The position numbers were made by a program, and so were the translations under genes. From the NCBI GenBank assembly GCA_949752745.1, contig OX457026.1:47997256-48061255 (forward strand): a DNA stretch of 64,000 bases. Direction: 5' to 3'. The notes under the pieces are model-generated. The model worked only from the letters and a program-made list of their open reading frames with translations. It was not told where the DNA came from and made no database searches. This stretch comes from Protula sp. h YS-2021. Its lineage: Eukaryota > Annelida > Polychaeta > Sabellida > Serpulidae. This document shows, piece by piece, positions 21,701-30,482 of the stretch; the first letter of the stretch is position 1; the number at the start of each line of letters is the position of its first letter.

Positions 21701-23237
21701 AGGAAAGTGTTTATAAATATATTTGCATATTTTTAGATTGCCGAACTCAAAAAGGAAAAGGAGGAAATGACTCAGAAACTTTTGTCTCTCCGAGTCGAAA
21801 ACCTTAAACGAGAGCTCTCTCTTCAAGCATGCAGACTTGAGAAGGTGGAGAATGAGAGAGAGCAATTTCAACGTGAAATGAGGGAAATGACAGGGCAAGT
21901 TGACTCCCTAAGGTAACATTGAAAAAAATATATATATAGCGTAATGCTTAAGGAGACCTCACGTATAGATTTGTAAGGTTTAGGGAGACCGAAAAAGTAT
22001 ATATACAGACTAAACCGGTTAATCGCATAGCCAATTTGCCAAGCTCTGTTATGCGTTTATCCGATATATGCGTTTATTCGGAGTACTCTTGTCTATTTTT
22101 TTCAGCGGTTGTTATTAGACGTGCACCCCCACCCCTCCTCCCCGCATTTCATTTTTTCTTCTTGGCCGCGTATTTAAATGATGACTTTGCACTCATGGTT
22201 ATGTGAGGCAACGTGGGGATTAAGGGTTTCAGGCCATTATTTAGTGAGAGCTCAGGCAGCGCGGGGATTAGAGTTGCAGGCCATTATCTAGCGTCAGCTA
22301 AGGCAGTACGGATATTAACGATAAAGGTCATTATCTAGTGAGAACTGAGAGAGTGTGGTGATTAAGAGTTCGAGATTCACTGTTAACAACCGCAAGTGGG
22401 TTGGTACATGTACACAATGGGTCAAGCAAACAGAAGACAATGGATTAGATAAATAAACGAGGAGCAGCTCACTCCCTTAGTTTGCTTTAAGTGTGGTATG
22501 CTTGGATAGTCACCCAGAATTATGCAATTAACCGATGTGCTTCCCATTTTATCCAGTTTATGCGATTAAGCGGTATTCAATTATCCGGTTAAATTTCCAA
22601 CAGATAGCATTGGAAATGGTTTGGGATTTGCGAATAATATGCAGTTAACCGATTTATGCGTTTAACCGTTATGCGATTAAGTGATTTCTTCTGTATACAT
22701 ATATATACTTAGTAAAGTGGCAGAAAGTGCAACCGTTTTTGTGTTAAGTTCTTAAAGTGCGATTTAAGATTCGCGGTAGTACAATGAATATTAGACTGTT
22801 GAGAGAAATATTTACATGTAAGATAAAATTGCAGGTTAATTCAGGAGAGACAAACAACGGAGTCTTTGAGAGTCAGGGTGACGATTTGTTCAACTGGTGC
22901 AACTGCCGACATTTCATCCACGTGCAGTGTTGCTAGAGGAAGTGCAAGCACAACCTCGACTGTCACAGTGAAATCTGGTGATGTACAAGCACATGAGCAA
23001 TTGCACATCGAACAAAATCTAAACCTTGACAATGTCCCCCAAGAATTACAGGCAATTAAAAATACCGAAGAGGACTTTGCTTATAAATGCACCAGATGCA
23101 GGACACAGGCATTTATGACCAGCGCAGAGTTGCAAGAGCATATGCAAGTGCATACTGTTGTGTGTGACATGTGTGGAAAAACTTATTCTAGGGCTTTTGA
23201 CCTAAAAAGACACCTGCGAGACGTCCACAATGCGTGA
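15727..23237 (+). CDS. JmjC demethylase-like gene (KDM3-type JmjC, coiled coil, two C2H2 fingers)
   Basis: Spliced gene traced by phase-matched GT-AG exons: 15727-15729 (ATG, then GTAAGT), 15970-16070, 16594-16767, 18699-18912, 19315-19465, 19617-19770, 19931-20175, 20478-20646, 21101-21319, 21737-21912 and 22835-23237 (TGA). The middle exons match KDM3/JMJD1 JmjC order: G-x-P...W.PES, then PTNLHSDLADAANL (Fe ligands His and Asp), then AKWHIF, then VVVPGNLPHQVNNL (second Fe-binding His). Such enzymes are nuclear Fe(II)/2-oxoglutarate-dependent lysine demethylases, typically acting on H3K9. C-terminal C2H2 fingers are not part of the KDM3 layout I know. Two problems remain. The phase from 16767 to 18699 does not match, so an exon may be missing or lost around the intronic hAT. 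Exon 18699-18912 also has a 1-nt frameshift. About 670 residues are recovered. Confidence 0.75.
15970..16070 (+). CDS. JmjC gene exon 2: Cys-rich segment
   Basis: Exon between TTTTAG and GTAAAA. In phase with the ATG exon it reads V-Q-S-Q-V-C-R-D-L-K-G then P-C-A-N-C...A-E-C-S-F-I-N-F-R. The C-x2-C ... D/E-C-x-F-x-x-F-R pattern resembles the zinc-binding region N-terminal to JmjC in KDM3 proteins (C..C...DCRF..FR). The frame ends in phase 2 and joins 16594 cleanly. Confidence 0.65.
16594..16767 (+). CDS. JmjC gene exon 3
   Basis: Exon between TTTTGTGCAG and GTATGG, 174 nt, read in phase with exon 2. It continues the KDM3-like pre-JmjC region (…G-P-G-I-Y-V-A-G-G-F-T-R…), then becomes Ser/Lys-rich and linker-like. 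It ends in phase 2, whereas the next recognisable exon (18699) starts in phase 1, so one exon between them is missing, unrecognised or destroyed. Confidence 0.65.
17230..17430 (-). pseudogene. hAT transposase C-terminal dimerisation region remnant
   Basis: Minus-strand frame containing S-T-A-I-C-E-R-D-F-S-A-V-K. This is the highly conserved hAT C-terminal block (S-x-x-x-C-E-R-x-F-S-x), and a decayed helix follows. A TGA stop comes a few residues after the motif. It belongs to the element at 16941-18390. Confidence 0.65.
17725..17905 (-). pseudogene. hAT transposase N-terminal zinc-finger remnant
   Basis: Minus-strand frame with F-P-G-L-F-E-K-D-G-K-L-Y-R-D-T-C-I-K-H-G and, 30 residues on, F-R-H-S-N-I-K-S-H ... 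N-E-H. This is the layout of the TTF/BED-like finger in ZNF862-type hAT proteins (F.WL....G.MYC..C...F..G....R...I..H..S..H). Only one Cys of the usual pair is kept. Confidence 0.55.
18699..18912 (+). CDS. JmjC gene exon with 1-nt frameshift
   Basis: Exon between TTTACAG and GTAATT. Its first part reads C-E-D-F-I-D-D-A-I-D-V-A-Q-K-W-G…E-E-M-R-D-R-Y-P and then meets TGA. Dropping one C of the CCC run at 18821-18823 restores a frame that runs E-I-G-V-S-C-E-T-L-V… to the donor and joins the next exon in phase. Both halves look coding, so this is a single-base insertion: either a sequencing error or a real lesion. The region is the lead-in to the JmjC domain. Confidence 0.7.
19172..19305 (+). repeat. 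Hairpin-headed GTCC repeat, GGCC..CCAA type, copy 2
   Basis: Second copy of the 15262-15395 element, placed directly upstream of a JmjC-gene exon acceptor. Its stem is GGCCCCAA / TTGAGGCC, and the shared tail TTTCACAAATACTTACTTGTTT ends about 10 bp before the acceptor AAAG at 19314. Confidence 0.7.
19315..20646 (+). CDS. JmjC catalytic core exons (19315-19465, 19617-19770, 19931-20175, 20478-20646)
   Basis: Four phase-matched exons covering most of the JmjC fold. Exon 1 has F-W-R-P-E-S (KDM3 W.PES), and exon 2 has R-F-L-A-P-E-G-P-M-N-M. Exon 3 carries D-V-G-P-K-L and then P-T-N-L-H-S-D-L-A-D-A-A-N, where H and D are the Fe ligands, plus A-K-W-H-I-F. Exon 4 has Y-D-P-I-Q-Q, E-D-Y-G-V-E-P-L-T-I-V-Q and the last ligand in P-G-N-L-P-H-Q. 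All iron ligands are present, so catalytic chemistry is plausible if the gene is expressed. Introns are 150-300 nt. Confidence 0.85.
21101..21319 (+). CDS. JmjC gene exon: C-terminal helices after JmjC
   Basis: A 219-nt phase-0 exon between TGTTACAG and GTTTGT. It starts V-N-N-L-S-A-T-I-K-L-A-I-D-Y-V-S-P, equal to the V.NL.SCIKVA.DFVSP strand/helix at the end of KDM3 JmjC domains, then a basic helical segment. The exon and its flanks exist a second time, inverted, at 29345-29760. Confidence 0.85.
21737..21912 (+). CDS. JmjC gene exon: coiled coil
   Basis: A 176-nt exon between TTTTTAG and GTAACA that enters in phase 0 and leaves in phase 2. It encodes about 58 residues rich in Glu, Lys, Leu and Arg with heptad-like spacing (I-A-E-L-K-K-E-K-E-E-M…L-R-V-E-N-L). 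This probably serves for self-association between the JmjC core and the zinc fingers. Confidence 0.75.
22006..22693. mobile_element. Tigger/pogo-like MITE, copy 1
   Basis: A 688-bp intronic element with ends CAGACTAAACCGGTTAATCGCATA and, in inverted form, CAGAAGAAATCACTTAATCGCATA. TA dinucleotides flank both ends. The interior repeats motifs such as TTATGCG, GCGATTAA and TATCCG. It is non-coding and homologous to 37627-38345. Confidence 0.7.
22835..23237 (+). CDS. JmjC gene last exon: two C2H2 zinc fingers
   Basis: Begins after TTGCAG in phase 2 and ends at TGA 23235-23237. A Ser/Thr-rich linker is followed by two fingers. Finger 1 is Y-K-C-T-R-C…H-M-Q-V-H (C-x2-C-x13-H-x3-H). Finger 2 is V-C-D-M-C-G-K-T-Y-S-R-A-F-D-L-K-R-H-L-R-D-V-H (C-x2-C-x12-H-x4-H). 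The fingers end eight residues or fewer from the C-terminus. They suggest sequence-specific DNA binding for this demethylase-like protein. Confidence 0.85.
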
Positions 23238-23410
23238 ACGTATAATGTGGCACTGCAGTCTCTGGCACACATGACCTCACACCACAGTTATACGTGTCAT
23301 TTTGCAACTCTTCAAATGTAGATCATCATCGTCTGATCTGTATTTTTGACTCACGAATACGGTTTGTTAGTCCCAAACCGGGGGCTTTAAACCCGGGAGG
23401 GGAGGAGCCA

Positions 23411-23779
23411 TTAAGAGCCAGAGTGACGATTTGTTCAACTGGTGCATCTGCCGACATTTCATCCACGTGCAGTGTTGCTAGAGGAAGTGCAAGCACAACC
23501 TCGGCTGTCACAGCGATATCTGGTGATGTACAAGCATCCGAGCAGTTGCACATCGAACAAGAGCTAAACCTTGACGACGTCCCCCAAGAACAGACAATTA
23601 AGAAAACCAAACAGGACTTTGCTTATAAATGCTCCAGATGCAGGACACGGGAATCTATGACCAGCGCAGACTTGCAAGAGCATATGTAAGTGCATGCTGT
23701 TATCTGTGACATGTGTGGAAAAACTTATTCTAGGGCTTTTGACCTAAAAAGCCACCTGCGAGACGTCCACAATGCGTGA
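23411..23779 (+). pseudogene. Tandem copy of the zinc-finger exon
   Basis: Near copy of the last JmjC-gene exon (from T-I-C-S-T-G-A onward), about 545 bp downstream and with its own copy of the 3' flank. A CAA-to-TAA change at 23686-23688 stops it just after finger 1's first His. Finger 2 is still readable after the stop, but a codon encoding R before its His is changed to S. It has no splice acceptor of its own like 22834, so it is a duplicated, broken exon. Confidence 0.75.
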
Positions 23780-23839
23780 ACGTATGTGACACTGCAGTCT
23801 CTGGCACACATTGTCTCAAACCACAAACTGCTATACGTA

Positions 23840-24425
23840 TCAATTTGCAACTCTTCAGATGTAGATCATCATCGTCTGGTCTGTATTTTTGACTCACGAA
23901 TACAGTTTGTTAACTCCCAACCGGGGGCTTTAGACCCGGGAAGGGAGGTATTAGACTGGGTGTTCTCCGTCTTGTCTGTCCGTCTATCTGTCACTTTTTT
24001 ATGCCCTGTTTTGTCGACAGCATATCTCTCCAACTATGATGCGGATTGCTTTGAGGTTTCACTTAGTAAAATGTATATCATGTAGATGTGCAGCAATGGC
24101 GTTTTATTTTTGAACTCTACTTAAAATTGAAAGCTTACAGTGGGAGTTGGTTGTCAGTTCCTGGCTGGGGCTGTGCCTTCGACGATGGCTTGTTATATCA
24201 AATTTTTTGTTGTTAATCTAAAACCAACGACATAGCTAGTGACAAAATAAGAATGTTCTCCCTTTGCATCAATTTTATGCAGTCTCCCTATGTCGTATAT
24301 CATGTTATTATGTGAAGAAAATGCGGTAACCGATACCGCAATTTCTCCGGAATTGCGAATCCTAGGTACTACATGACTTCAATCATAAGTAGGTCATTAT
24401 GTCTCCCCGACCAAGGGGAGACATA
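23840..24425 (+). repeat. Tandem-duplicated 3' flank and GTCC-type repeat
   Basis: 23780-23950 repeats 23238-23405 (ATCATCATCGTCTG, TTGACTCACGAATAC, CCGGGGGCTTTA.ACCCGGGA). From about 23945 it runs into a GTCTGTCCGTCTATCTGTC segment of the hairpin-headed repeat class. At 24411-24427 lies the stem GTCTCCCC...GGGGAGAC. No gene. Confidence 0.6.
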
Positions 24426-24427
24426 TA

Positions 24428-24648
24428 GGTCCAATTTCACAACTTAAGTCTCGACCTGGTCTGAAACCAGGTTTCAAACCCAGTCTAGACAGGGTTTTGT
24501 GAGTTTATACATACATAGAAGTTCACATATGAATGTGGTCTGGACCGAGGCTGTGAAATTCAAACTATGGTCTGAAACCCAGTCTTAACCGCGGTCTAGA
24601 CGGAGTCTGCTCCAAACTAGTTCGAGACTTAAGTTGTGAAATCGGCCC
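24428..24648. mobile_element. MITE with 27-bp terminal inverted repeats
   Basis: A 221-bp element. Left end GG(T)CC(A)ATTTCACAACTTAAG… matches the inverted right end GG(G)CC(G)ATTTCACAACTTAAG… over about 27 bp. ATA is repeated directly on both sides. The interior has GGTCTGAAACC / GGTTTCAAACC and GGTCTAGAC motifs, also inverted. It is inserted next to the GTCTCCCC hairpin. Superfamily uncertain. Confidence 0.75.
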
Positions 24649-24664
24649 ATAGTGTTTCTACGTT

Positions 24665-24706
24665 CTGTGTGTGTGTGTGTGTGTGTGTGGGTGTGTGTGT
24701 GAGGTC
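24665..24706. repeat. (GT)n microsatellite
   Basis: About 20 GT units with one GG interruption. It explains the Thr/His-rich open frame on the opposite strand. Confidence 0.9.
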
Positions 24707-24709
24707 GTG

Positions 24710-25464
24710 TACCCCGCGAACTTGACAGTGTGTTAGTTTTTTTCGTCAATTTTAGACCTTCGAAGTGGGCCTTTTTTGCAAAGTAGGCTTCTGGAGCCGG
24801 AAGCCAACTAGGTTTACACTTTTTTTTGGCTCGAATGTGCAAAGTAGACATTAATTCCATATCCGCCTTGGACCCACTTTGCATAAAATCTGGTTTTCAC
24901 TTAAATTTCAGTGTGTTTGTTGTGTTTCACTGAAACTGTAGGGGGTACTGCAATGGAAAAGTGTGTGAACGGTTTGTACATATAAATGATGTTTTCTGAC
25001 AATTTCTGGTCAATCAGGTGGCCTCAGCGTGGTTTTCACGTTTGCTGGATCAATCACATGGCGGCAAATTAAAGGCACGTGTAGGGTTTACCTCAAGATG
25101 GTGGGAATGTGAACTTGGTATGGCGGGAAGCTGATATTTTCAGACCTCTAAAAATCGCTGCACAGTTTTTGTAATAACGATAAGCTACATAAACTATAGG
25201 AAAAAGTTTATAAACTATGTCAGGGAGAAGAAATACAGTGCAGTTTTGAAGGCTGACACCGCGCTATCATCGGAAGAAACCATGGCACTCTGCTTCCGTA
25301 TTATCACAATTTTAAGTTCAATAGCAAAGCTATTATGAACAATTCTTGTGTGATTAATTTTATATACTGTTATGAAAAGTTTTGTTTTCCTTTTGGTTGG
25401 GTTGTTCATTTTATTGAAAAATTGCGGCCTGTTTTTAAGTGCGTAATCTTCTGACGTACGTTGC
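24710..25464. other. No gene seen upstream of the LINE
   Basis: AT-rich sequence with no domain-bearing frame, no clear repeat ends and no RNA gene that I can recognise. Confidence 0.4.
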
Positions 25465-25478
25465 CTATTTTGAAAACG

Positions 25479-28400
25479 ACACCGCGTCGCAGAATACCGG
25501 TTCCATCGTCAGGATGCGTCTTCCTTCAATGGTCGTTTCGGCCCTTGCATCGACGACCTCCAGAAGTTGGCCAGTGGAGTTGATCAGACCCCACTCGGAA
25601 CCGGTAAGCTTTTTTCTCTTCTCTCTTGCTCCAAATCCACAGAGAGGCCTTTTCTGCTCTCTCGCCCGTCTCTTTTACGATCTTTCTTCTTTCCTTCCCC
25701 ATTACGCCGAGCATACCAAGTGCCCTCCACAGCGATTGAACCGGGAAACCGCGGCACCCCACCTCCACTGGAAAACACCACGTCTTCCAGCCTTTGTCTC
25801 GGCACTGGTCTACAAGTTCTTGATACTTAAGTAGCTTCCGCTCGTGCGCCTCGTCTACTCGCTCCTCATTCGGCACCGTTAGCTCGACTAGCACGACTGT
25901 TCTGCTTGCCTGCGACCACAGGACTATATCCAGTCGCAGGTTTGTTGCAACTATGTGCTGAGGAAAGCTCATCTCTCTCATCACATCCGCCCGCATTTCC
26001 CAATCGCCACTCGTTCCTAGTATCCCTTCTGGTGATGGTCTCGCCTGCCTCGCGCCACTCGCTCCAGTTTCTCGGACAAACTGGATGAACTGTAGGCCGT
26101 TACAACGTTGGTGGGCACTCCCGCGCCTTCTGGCCTTGTCTATGCTTGCCGCCAAGGCTTCCAGTACCTGGTTGTGCCGCCAATTATATCTCCCATCAGC
26201 TAAAGCTTGTGTGCAGGCTGACAGCACGTGCTCTAGCGTTCCTTTCTTGCCGCAAAGCTTACATAAAGGGTCTTCACGCATCCTCCACGTGCAGAGATTG
26301 GATGGAATTGGCAATACGTCGTTAACCGAGGCAATGGCGAAGCGGATGCGCCTTGTTTCCATTTTCCAAAGTTCGCTCCATGGTAGCTTTCTTGCTCGGA
26401 TAGACTCCCATTTTATCCAGCTGCCTTGCTTCTTTTGGGCGACTGCTTTTAACTGGCGTGATTCCTCCTCACTTTGTCTCACTTCTTCCTGGACCAGTTC
26501 CCTACGGCGTCTAGGGGTGGCTGTGTTGAAACGGCTTCTGGTCATGCATCCGAGCCCCATCCGCCCATGAGTCACTGTTCCGACTATGTCGCTGTGCCTT
26601 AATCTCTCCTCTGTTGTTTTTACTGCTTCTTCTACGTGCTACTTCTTCCCAGAGCGAAGTCTTACTCCGGCCCCGCTTACGTACTCATCGGCACTGTCTC
26701 TTAGCAGAAGGGACTGTCTGACCTTCGCTACTTTGTACTCTTCCACGAGCGACGTCAGCGGCAGCTGTAGCTTTGACCCAGAGCCGTAGAGTCCAACACT
26801 ACTCAGGCTCCTAGGCACGTTCAGCCACTTCCTTAGACATCTGCTTATTGTTCTCTCCAGCTTCTCTACCGTGCTTACACTCGCGTCGTAGATTGATAGA
26901 GGCCATACCAGGCGCGGAAGTATGCCGTGTTGGTAGCACCATGCCTTATAACTTCCGGGCAGTCCACTTTTGTCCACAGCTTCAAGCCATATTCTAGTTT
27001 GCGGGTACATCTCCGCCACGCCTTCTGTATCACTCAGCCGTTCATTGAACCGCTTGCCTAGGCATTTGATTGGTTTTTCCTGGATTGTTGGAATGACTTG
27101 GCCTCCCATCCGGAAAGCTATCTTCTCCAACTTTCCCTTTCTGATCACCAGGATCCTTGATTTTGCAGGTTTGAACTTCATCCTGGCCCACGAGAATAGC
27201 TTCTCCAAGTTTTCAAGCATCCAACGGCCTTGCACAACAGTCTTTGTCGTTACTGTCATGTCGTCCATGAAAACCCTGGTTGGAGGTTGCTTAATGCCTG
27301 CCGCCATTACTGGGCCCCTTCTTTTGTTCTCGGCAGCTTTAACCAACAAGTTTGCAGCCGCGGCAAACACTATCACAGAGATGGTACAGCCTGTAACTAT
27401 CCCGATCTCTAAAGGTTGCCAGGATGTCGTATACTCTCTCACGGTGAAGCGCATCTTGAAGTTACTGTAGTAGTGCCCTAGCAGTTTTCTAACTTTCTCG
27501 GGGACATGGTACTTTTGAAGCGTAACTTCGATCAGTTGGTGCGGTAGTGTTTCGTACGCGTTTGCTAGGTCTAACCATATCACCGCTAGCTCTCCCTTCC
27601 TCTTTCTCGCCTCAAGTATGATCTGTGTTATGACGCTTGTATGCTCGACGCACCCTGCCATTCCAGGTATTCCGCCCTTCTGGACCGAGATGTCTATGTA
27701 TCCATTCTTCAGTAGGAAGCCTGTCAAACGCCTCGATAACAGGGACATAAATATTTTGCCTTCTACATTCAGCAATAATATAGTTCGGAATTGGGTTATG
27801 TTTGTTGAGTTCGGCTCCTTTGGTGCGAAGATGCCCTAGGAAATCGGTACTTGTCCCCTTCTCCAGATCACCTTTATCAGTCTCAACAGTCTATGAGTTA
27901 GCTTTGGGCAATATTTGTAGACTTTGTACGGGACTCCATTAGGTCCTGGTGCCGATGAAGCACGCGCCTTTTTGAGGACATCCGTCACTTCTTTTCTCGA
28001 AGGTTCTCCACGGTCGAAGTCCGTCTCCGGTGGTGGCGGGCTTGGAAGCATCTTGTTCTCTCCTAGGGCCGCGCCTTTCATTGGGTCACTGTGGGTTTCT
28101 CTCAGATATTCCTCGGCATCCTTTCTAGGCCTTTTTAGTGTCCCCGAACTAAGTCCTCGTAGATCAGTTCTAACTGCCGCAATCTCCCTCTGCCTGCGAC
28201 TTGGTTCGGACTTAGTGTCACCTTCTTTTGCCCTGTCTCGATGCCGCGCCTCTCCGAATCTTTCACTCCCTATTTTGTAAACGAGCGTGGACATAGCATT
28301 GAGTTTGTTGTCTGCACTCCCTGACAGCGTTATTTCGAGAATCGTGTCTACATCTTCCTCAAAAGCTGCCCACTTTGCTAACTCATTGCTCCTGGGCCAC

Positions 28401-28924
28401 TTGACTCTCTTTCTTTGCTCTGCCGTTGTGCTTGTCTGTCCACCATCTCTCGCGCCCTCCTCTCTTTCTTCCGGTTCTTGCGGGTTCCTGCCGCTGTGGG
28501 GTTGATCCTGGACTGCCCCCCCCCCCTCCGTCTCATCAAGTTGACTTGCGCGTTGAACCAGATTCATGATTGGTGGGCAACCCATTTTCCCTCTGTGTAT
28601 CCTAACCCCGCGTTCGTTTTTCAAAGTTCTCCCGCAACTACAGACCCTTCCGATGTTTATTTCCGTAATTCCTTGGACGGTTCCCATCGTCATGTTAAGG
28701 CTGTCCGGGTCTAGTCGCTCATCCTCCCCCGCTCTCGCACGACTAAGGGGGTATCTCTCATGTTTTTGATCGAAAGCAGTTGATGGAAGTCACGCCGGCT
28801 TGCCAGGCCGACGGACCTTGGTTCCGGTCTCTCCAGAATGCTACTCGTCTCTCCGTGTTGTCACCAATCTGTTCTTGGTTGTCATCTAGTCTTTCCTAGA
28901 AGTCACTGAGTTATCAGGAGTTAA
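25479..28924 (-). mobile_element. Near full-length LINE with restriction-like endonuclease
   Basis: A minus-strand non-LTR retrotransposon flanked by the 14-bp direct repeat CTATTTTGAAAACG (25465-25478 and 28925-28938). Its ends are therefore fixed: 3446 bp. It carries one ORF with an N-terminal zinc-finger-like motif, RT, a CCHC knuckle and a C-terminal PD-(D/E)xK-type endonuclease. That is the order of REL-endonuclease LINEs (R2/NeSL/Hero-like). There is no APE domain. GC content is visibly higher than in the surroundings, which suggests a fairly recent arrival. Confidence 0.85.
25526..28693 (-). pseudogene. REL-endonuclease LINE ORF (Zn finger, RT, CCHC, endonuclease)
   Basis: One reading frame of ~1050 codons interrupted by two TAG codons only (27836-27838 and 26639-26641). 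Order: N-terminal C-S-C-G-R-T-L…H-R-G-K-M-G-C finger (nucleic-acid binding); Glu/Arg-rich linker; RT with G-P-N-G-V-P-Y-K (motif near RT 2), G-G-I-P-G, W-L-D-L-A-N-A-Y and the catalytic F-M-D-D; then CKLCGKKGTLEHVLSAC (CCHC). The restriction-like endonuclease follows, with L-D-I-V-L-W-S…V-E-L-T-V-P…K-Y (D, E, K-type residues). The ORF drives target-primed reverse transcription in its family. All catalytic motifs look intact, yet both TAGs would truncate the product. Confidence 0.85.
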
Positions 28925-28989
28925 CTATTTTGAAAACGTGTACTGGCTGAAATGGGCCCATTGGTGTGCATGGTTAGCGGTTTCTTCAT

Positions 28990-29340
28990 AATTTTACACG
29001 CACCGACCTGTCATACTCTTCAACAGCTGTCCCCCTCTCTCCACACTCTGGTTGACTTGTTAACACCATATTTCAAGAACAACTGCAATGATTTTAATGA
29101 AACTTGGTGTGTATATTCTGTGCGCACTACCAAGGATCAGTATTGTCAATGGGTTAGGTTGGCCCAAGGAAAATGAGCCAAATGCACTTCGAAATTTATG
29201 AAATTCTGGAAATCATTCAGCATTGGAATGAGTTTGTTAACGCGATATCTCAAGAACAACTGCAAGGATTTTAATGAAACTTGGTGTGTATTTTCTGTGG
29301 GCACTTACAAGGATCGGTATTGTCAATGGGTTAGTGTCGA
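28990..29340 (+). repeat. Two copies of a ~115-bp repeat
   Basis: Both copies share TCAAGAACAACTGCAA.GAT, TTTTAATGAAACTTGGTGTG and TATTGTCAATGGGTTAG. Copy 1 is near 29057-29160 and copy 2 near 29230-29335. They sit directly beside the inverted JmjC exon copy and recur in part at 29855-29910. Confidence 0.65.
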
Positions 29341-29344
29341 GTTT

Positions 29345-29760
29345 CCGTTTATAAGCCCTGGGCTTCTTTTTGGAGACTCCCGGTATCATTTTGAAAGTTA
29401 ATTATAGCAAAACTATTGTCACTATCCAACCAATTTCAATTTATGGACATTTGAACTGTGTAGGTTATCTACATATGTAATAATAGTATTATTTTATGTA
29501 CAAACCTCTGTCTTGTTTTCGGCAACTTGTTTGCGGACCTTATCAGCGCTTTGCAAAGTTTTAAGTGCTCTCAACAGGCCGTAATATAGTACGCGCTCAA
29601 TGCCAATATAATCTTCTCTGTGAGTTTCTTTCTTGATTCGTCTCAAATTCCTCAGATACTCGTTGGCATTGAATGGGCTCACATAATCAATGGCTAACTT
29701 AATTGTAGCACTTAAGTTGTTCACCTGTAACAGAAAATAGGATACTATATTTAACCCATT
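29345..29760 (-). pseudogene. Inverted copy of the JmjC-gene exon 21101-21319
   Basis: The reverse complement of about 415 bp containing the whole exon, its acceptor (TGTTACAG), its donor (GTTTGTAC) and about 170 bp of downstream intron. The exon is open and its protein looks unchanged from the original. None of the other JmjC-gene exons is present around it, so it cannot make a JmjC protein by itself. It is a segmental inverted duplication about 8.2 kb from the source. Confidence 0.85.
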
Positions 29761-29799
29761 CAACAGCTGTGCCCCTCTCTCCACACTCATAGTTATTCA

Positions 29800-29915
29800 T
29801 TTTTCCCCACAGGGGGAATATATGCGATCGACCACGTGTCGGTCGGTCTGTCTGCAAGAGCTTGTTAACACTTAAAAACTCCTGCAAGGAATTTCATGAA
29901 ACTTGGCATGTGGCT
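29800..29915 (+). repeat. Hairpin-headed repeat, TTCCCC..GGGGAA type
   Basis: Stem TTCCCC/GGGGAA, then TATATGCGATCGACC, GTCGGTCGGTCTGTC, CTTGTTAACAC and ATGAAACTTGG. Same overall plan as the other hairpin-headed GTCC elements. Confidence 0.6.
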
Positions 29916-29999
29916 TTTTAATATTTTCTGACTTCTTTATTAACATACTAGATTATGCGGATGCATCGGATCAATGGTGGGCAGATCGGGGCTTCCTTA

Positions 30000-30440
30000 T
30001 TATTTAGTAACTCCACATAAGAAATCGTTATGCGTACACCCTGCAGGAGTTGAACCTACAATGCCACTAACAAAAAGGTGATAATATATGCACACATAAT
30101 ATGTCAACATAGGGAGACCTTTTGAATATGTTAAAAGACACTAAAGGTGTCACTTAGAGAGACCACAGATAACAATAGTAAATAGGGAGACCAAAGTATG
30201 GTCTCCCAAATTTGGATTTTTGGGTTATATATCAATGATTATTATATATGATGCGCATTTGATCCTCCTATTTACTATATTACCAAAGTTTGATGTGCCA
30301 CCACCGGAGAGCGCAGTAACTCCGCATAAGAAATCGTTATGCGTGCACCCTGCAGGAATTGAACCTACAATGACACTACCAAAGAAGTTGATAATATATA
30401 CACACATTTGATAGTACAATAAAACCCCGGATATAGACAC
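30000..30440 (-). repeat. Dispersed repeat with tRNA-like B box, copies 1-2
   Basis: Minus-strand unit with AGGTTCAACTCC (close to the pol III B box GGTTCGANTCC), then TGCACGCATAACGATTTCTTATGCGGAGTTACTGCG (described piecewise: TGCACGCATAACGATTTC, then TTATGCGGAGTTACTGCG). It ends at GGTCTCCC. The family recurs at 32180-32295, 37385-37625 and 38350-38780. It may be a tRNA-derived SINE, although no clear A box is seen. Confidence 0.55.
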
Positions 30441-30482
30441 CCCTCTATTATGGACACCCCTGAATTATGTACAGCATTTTTA

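Noticed and set aside
22866..23610. Minus-strand ORFs over the zinc-finger exons
   Set aside because: Shadows of the spliced plus-strand gene, whose exons are phase-matched and carry C2H2 fingers.
26085..27470. Plus-strand ORFs of 161 and 166 residues opposite the LINE
   Set aside because: Antisense shadows of the high-GC LINE ORF, which has clear RT and endonuclease motifs on the minus strand.
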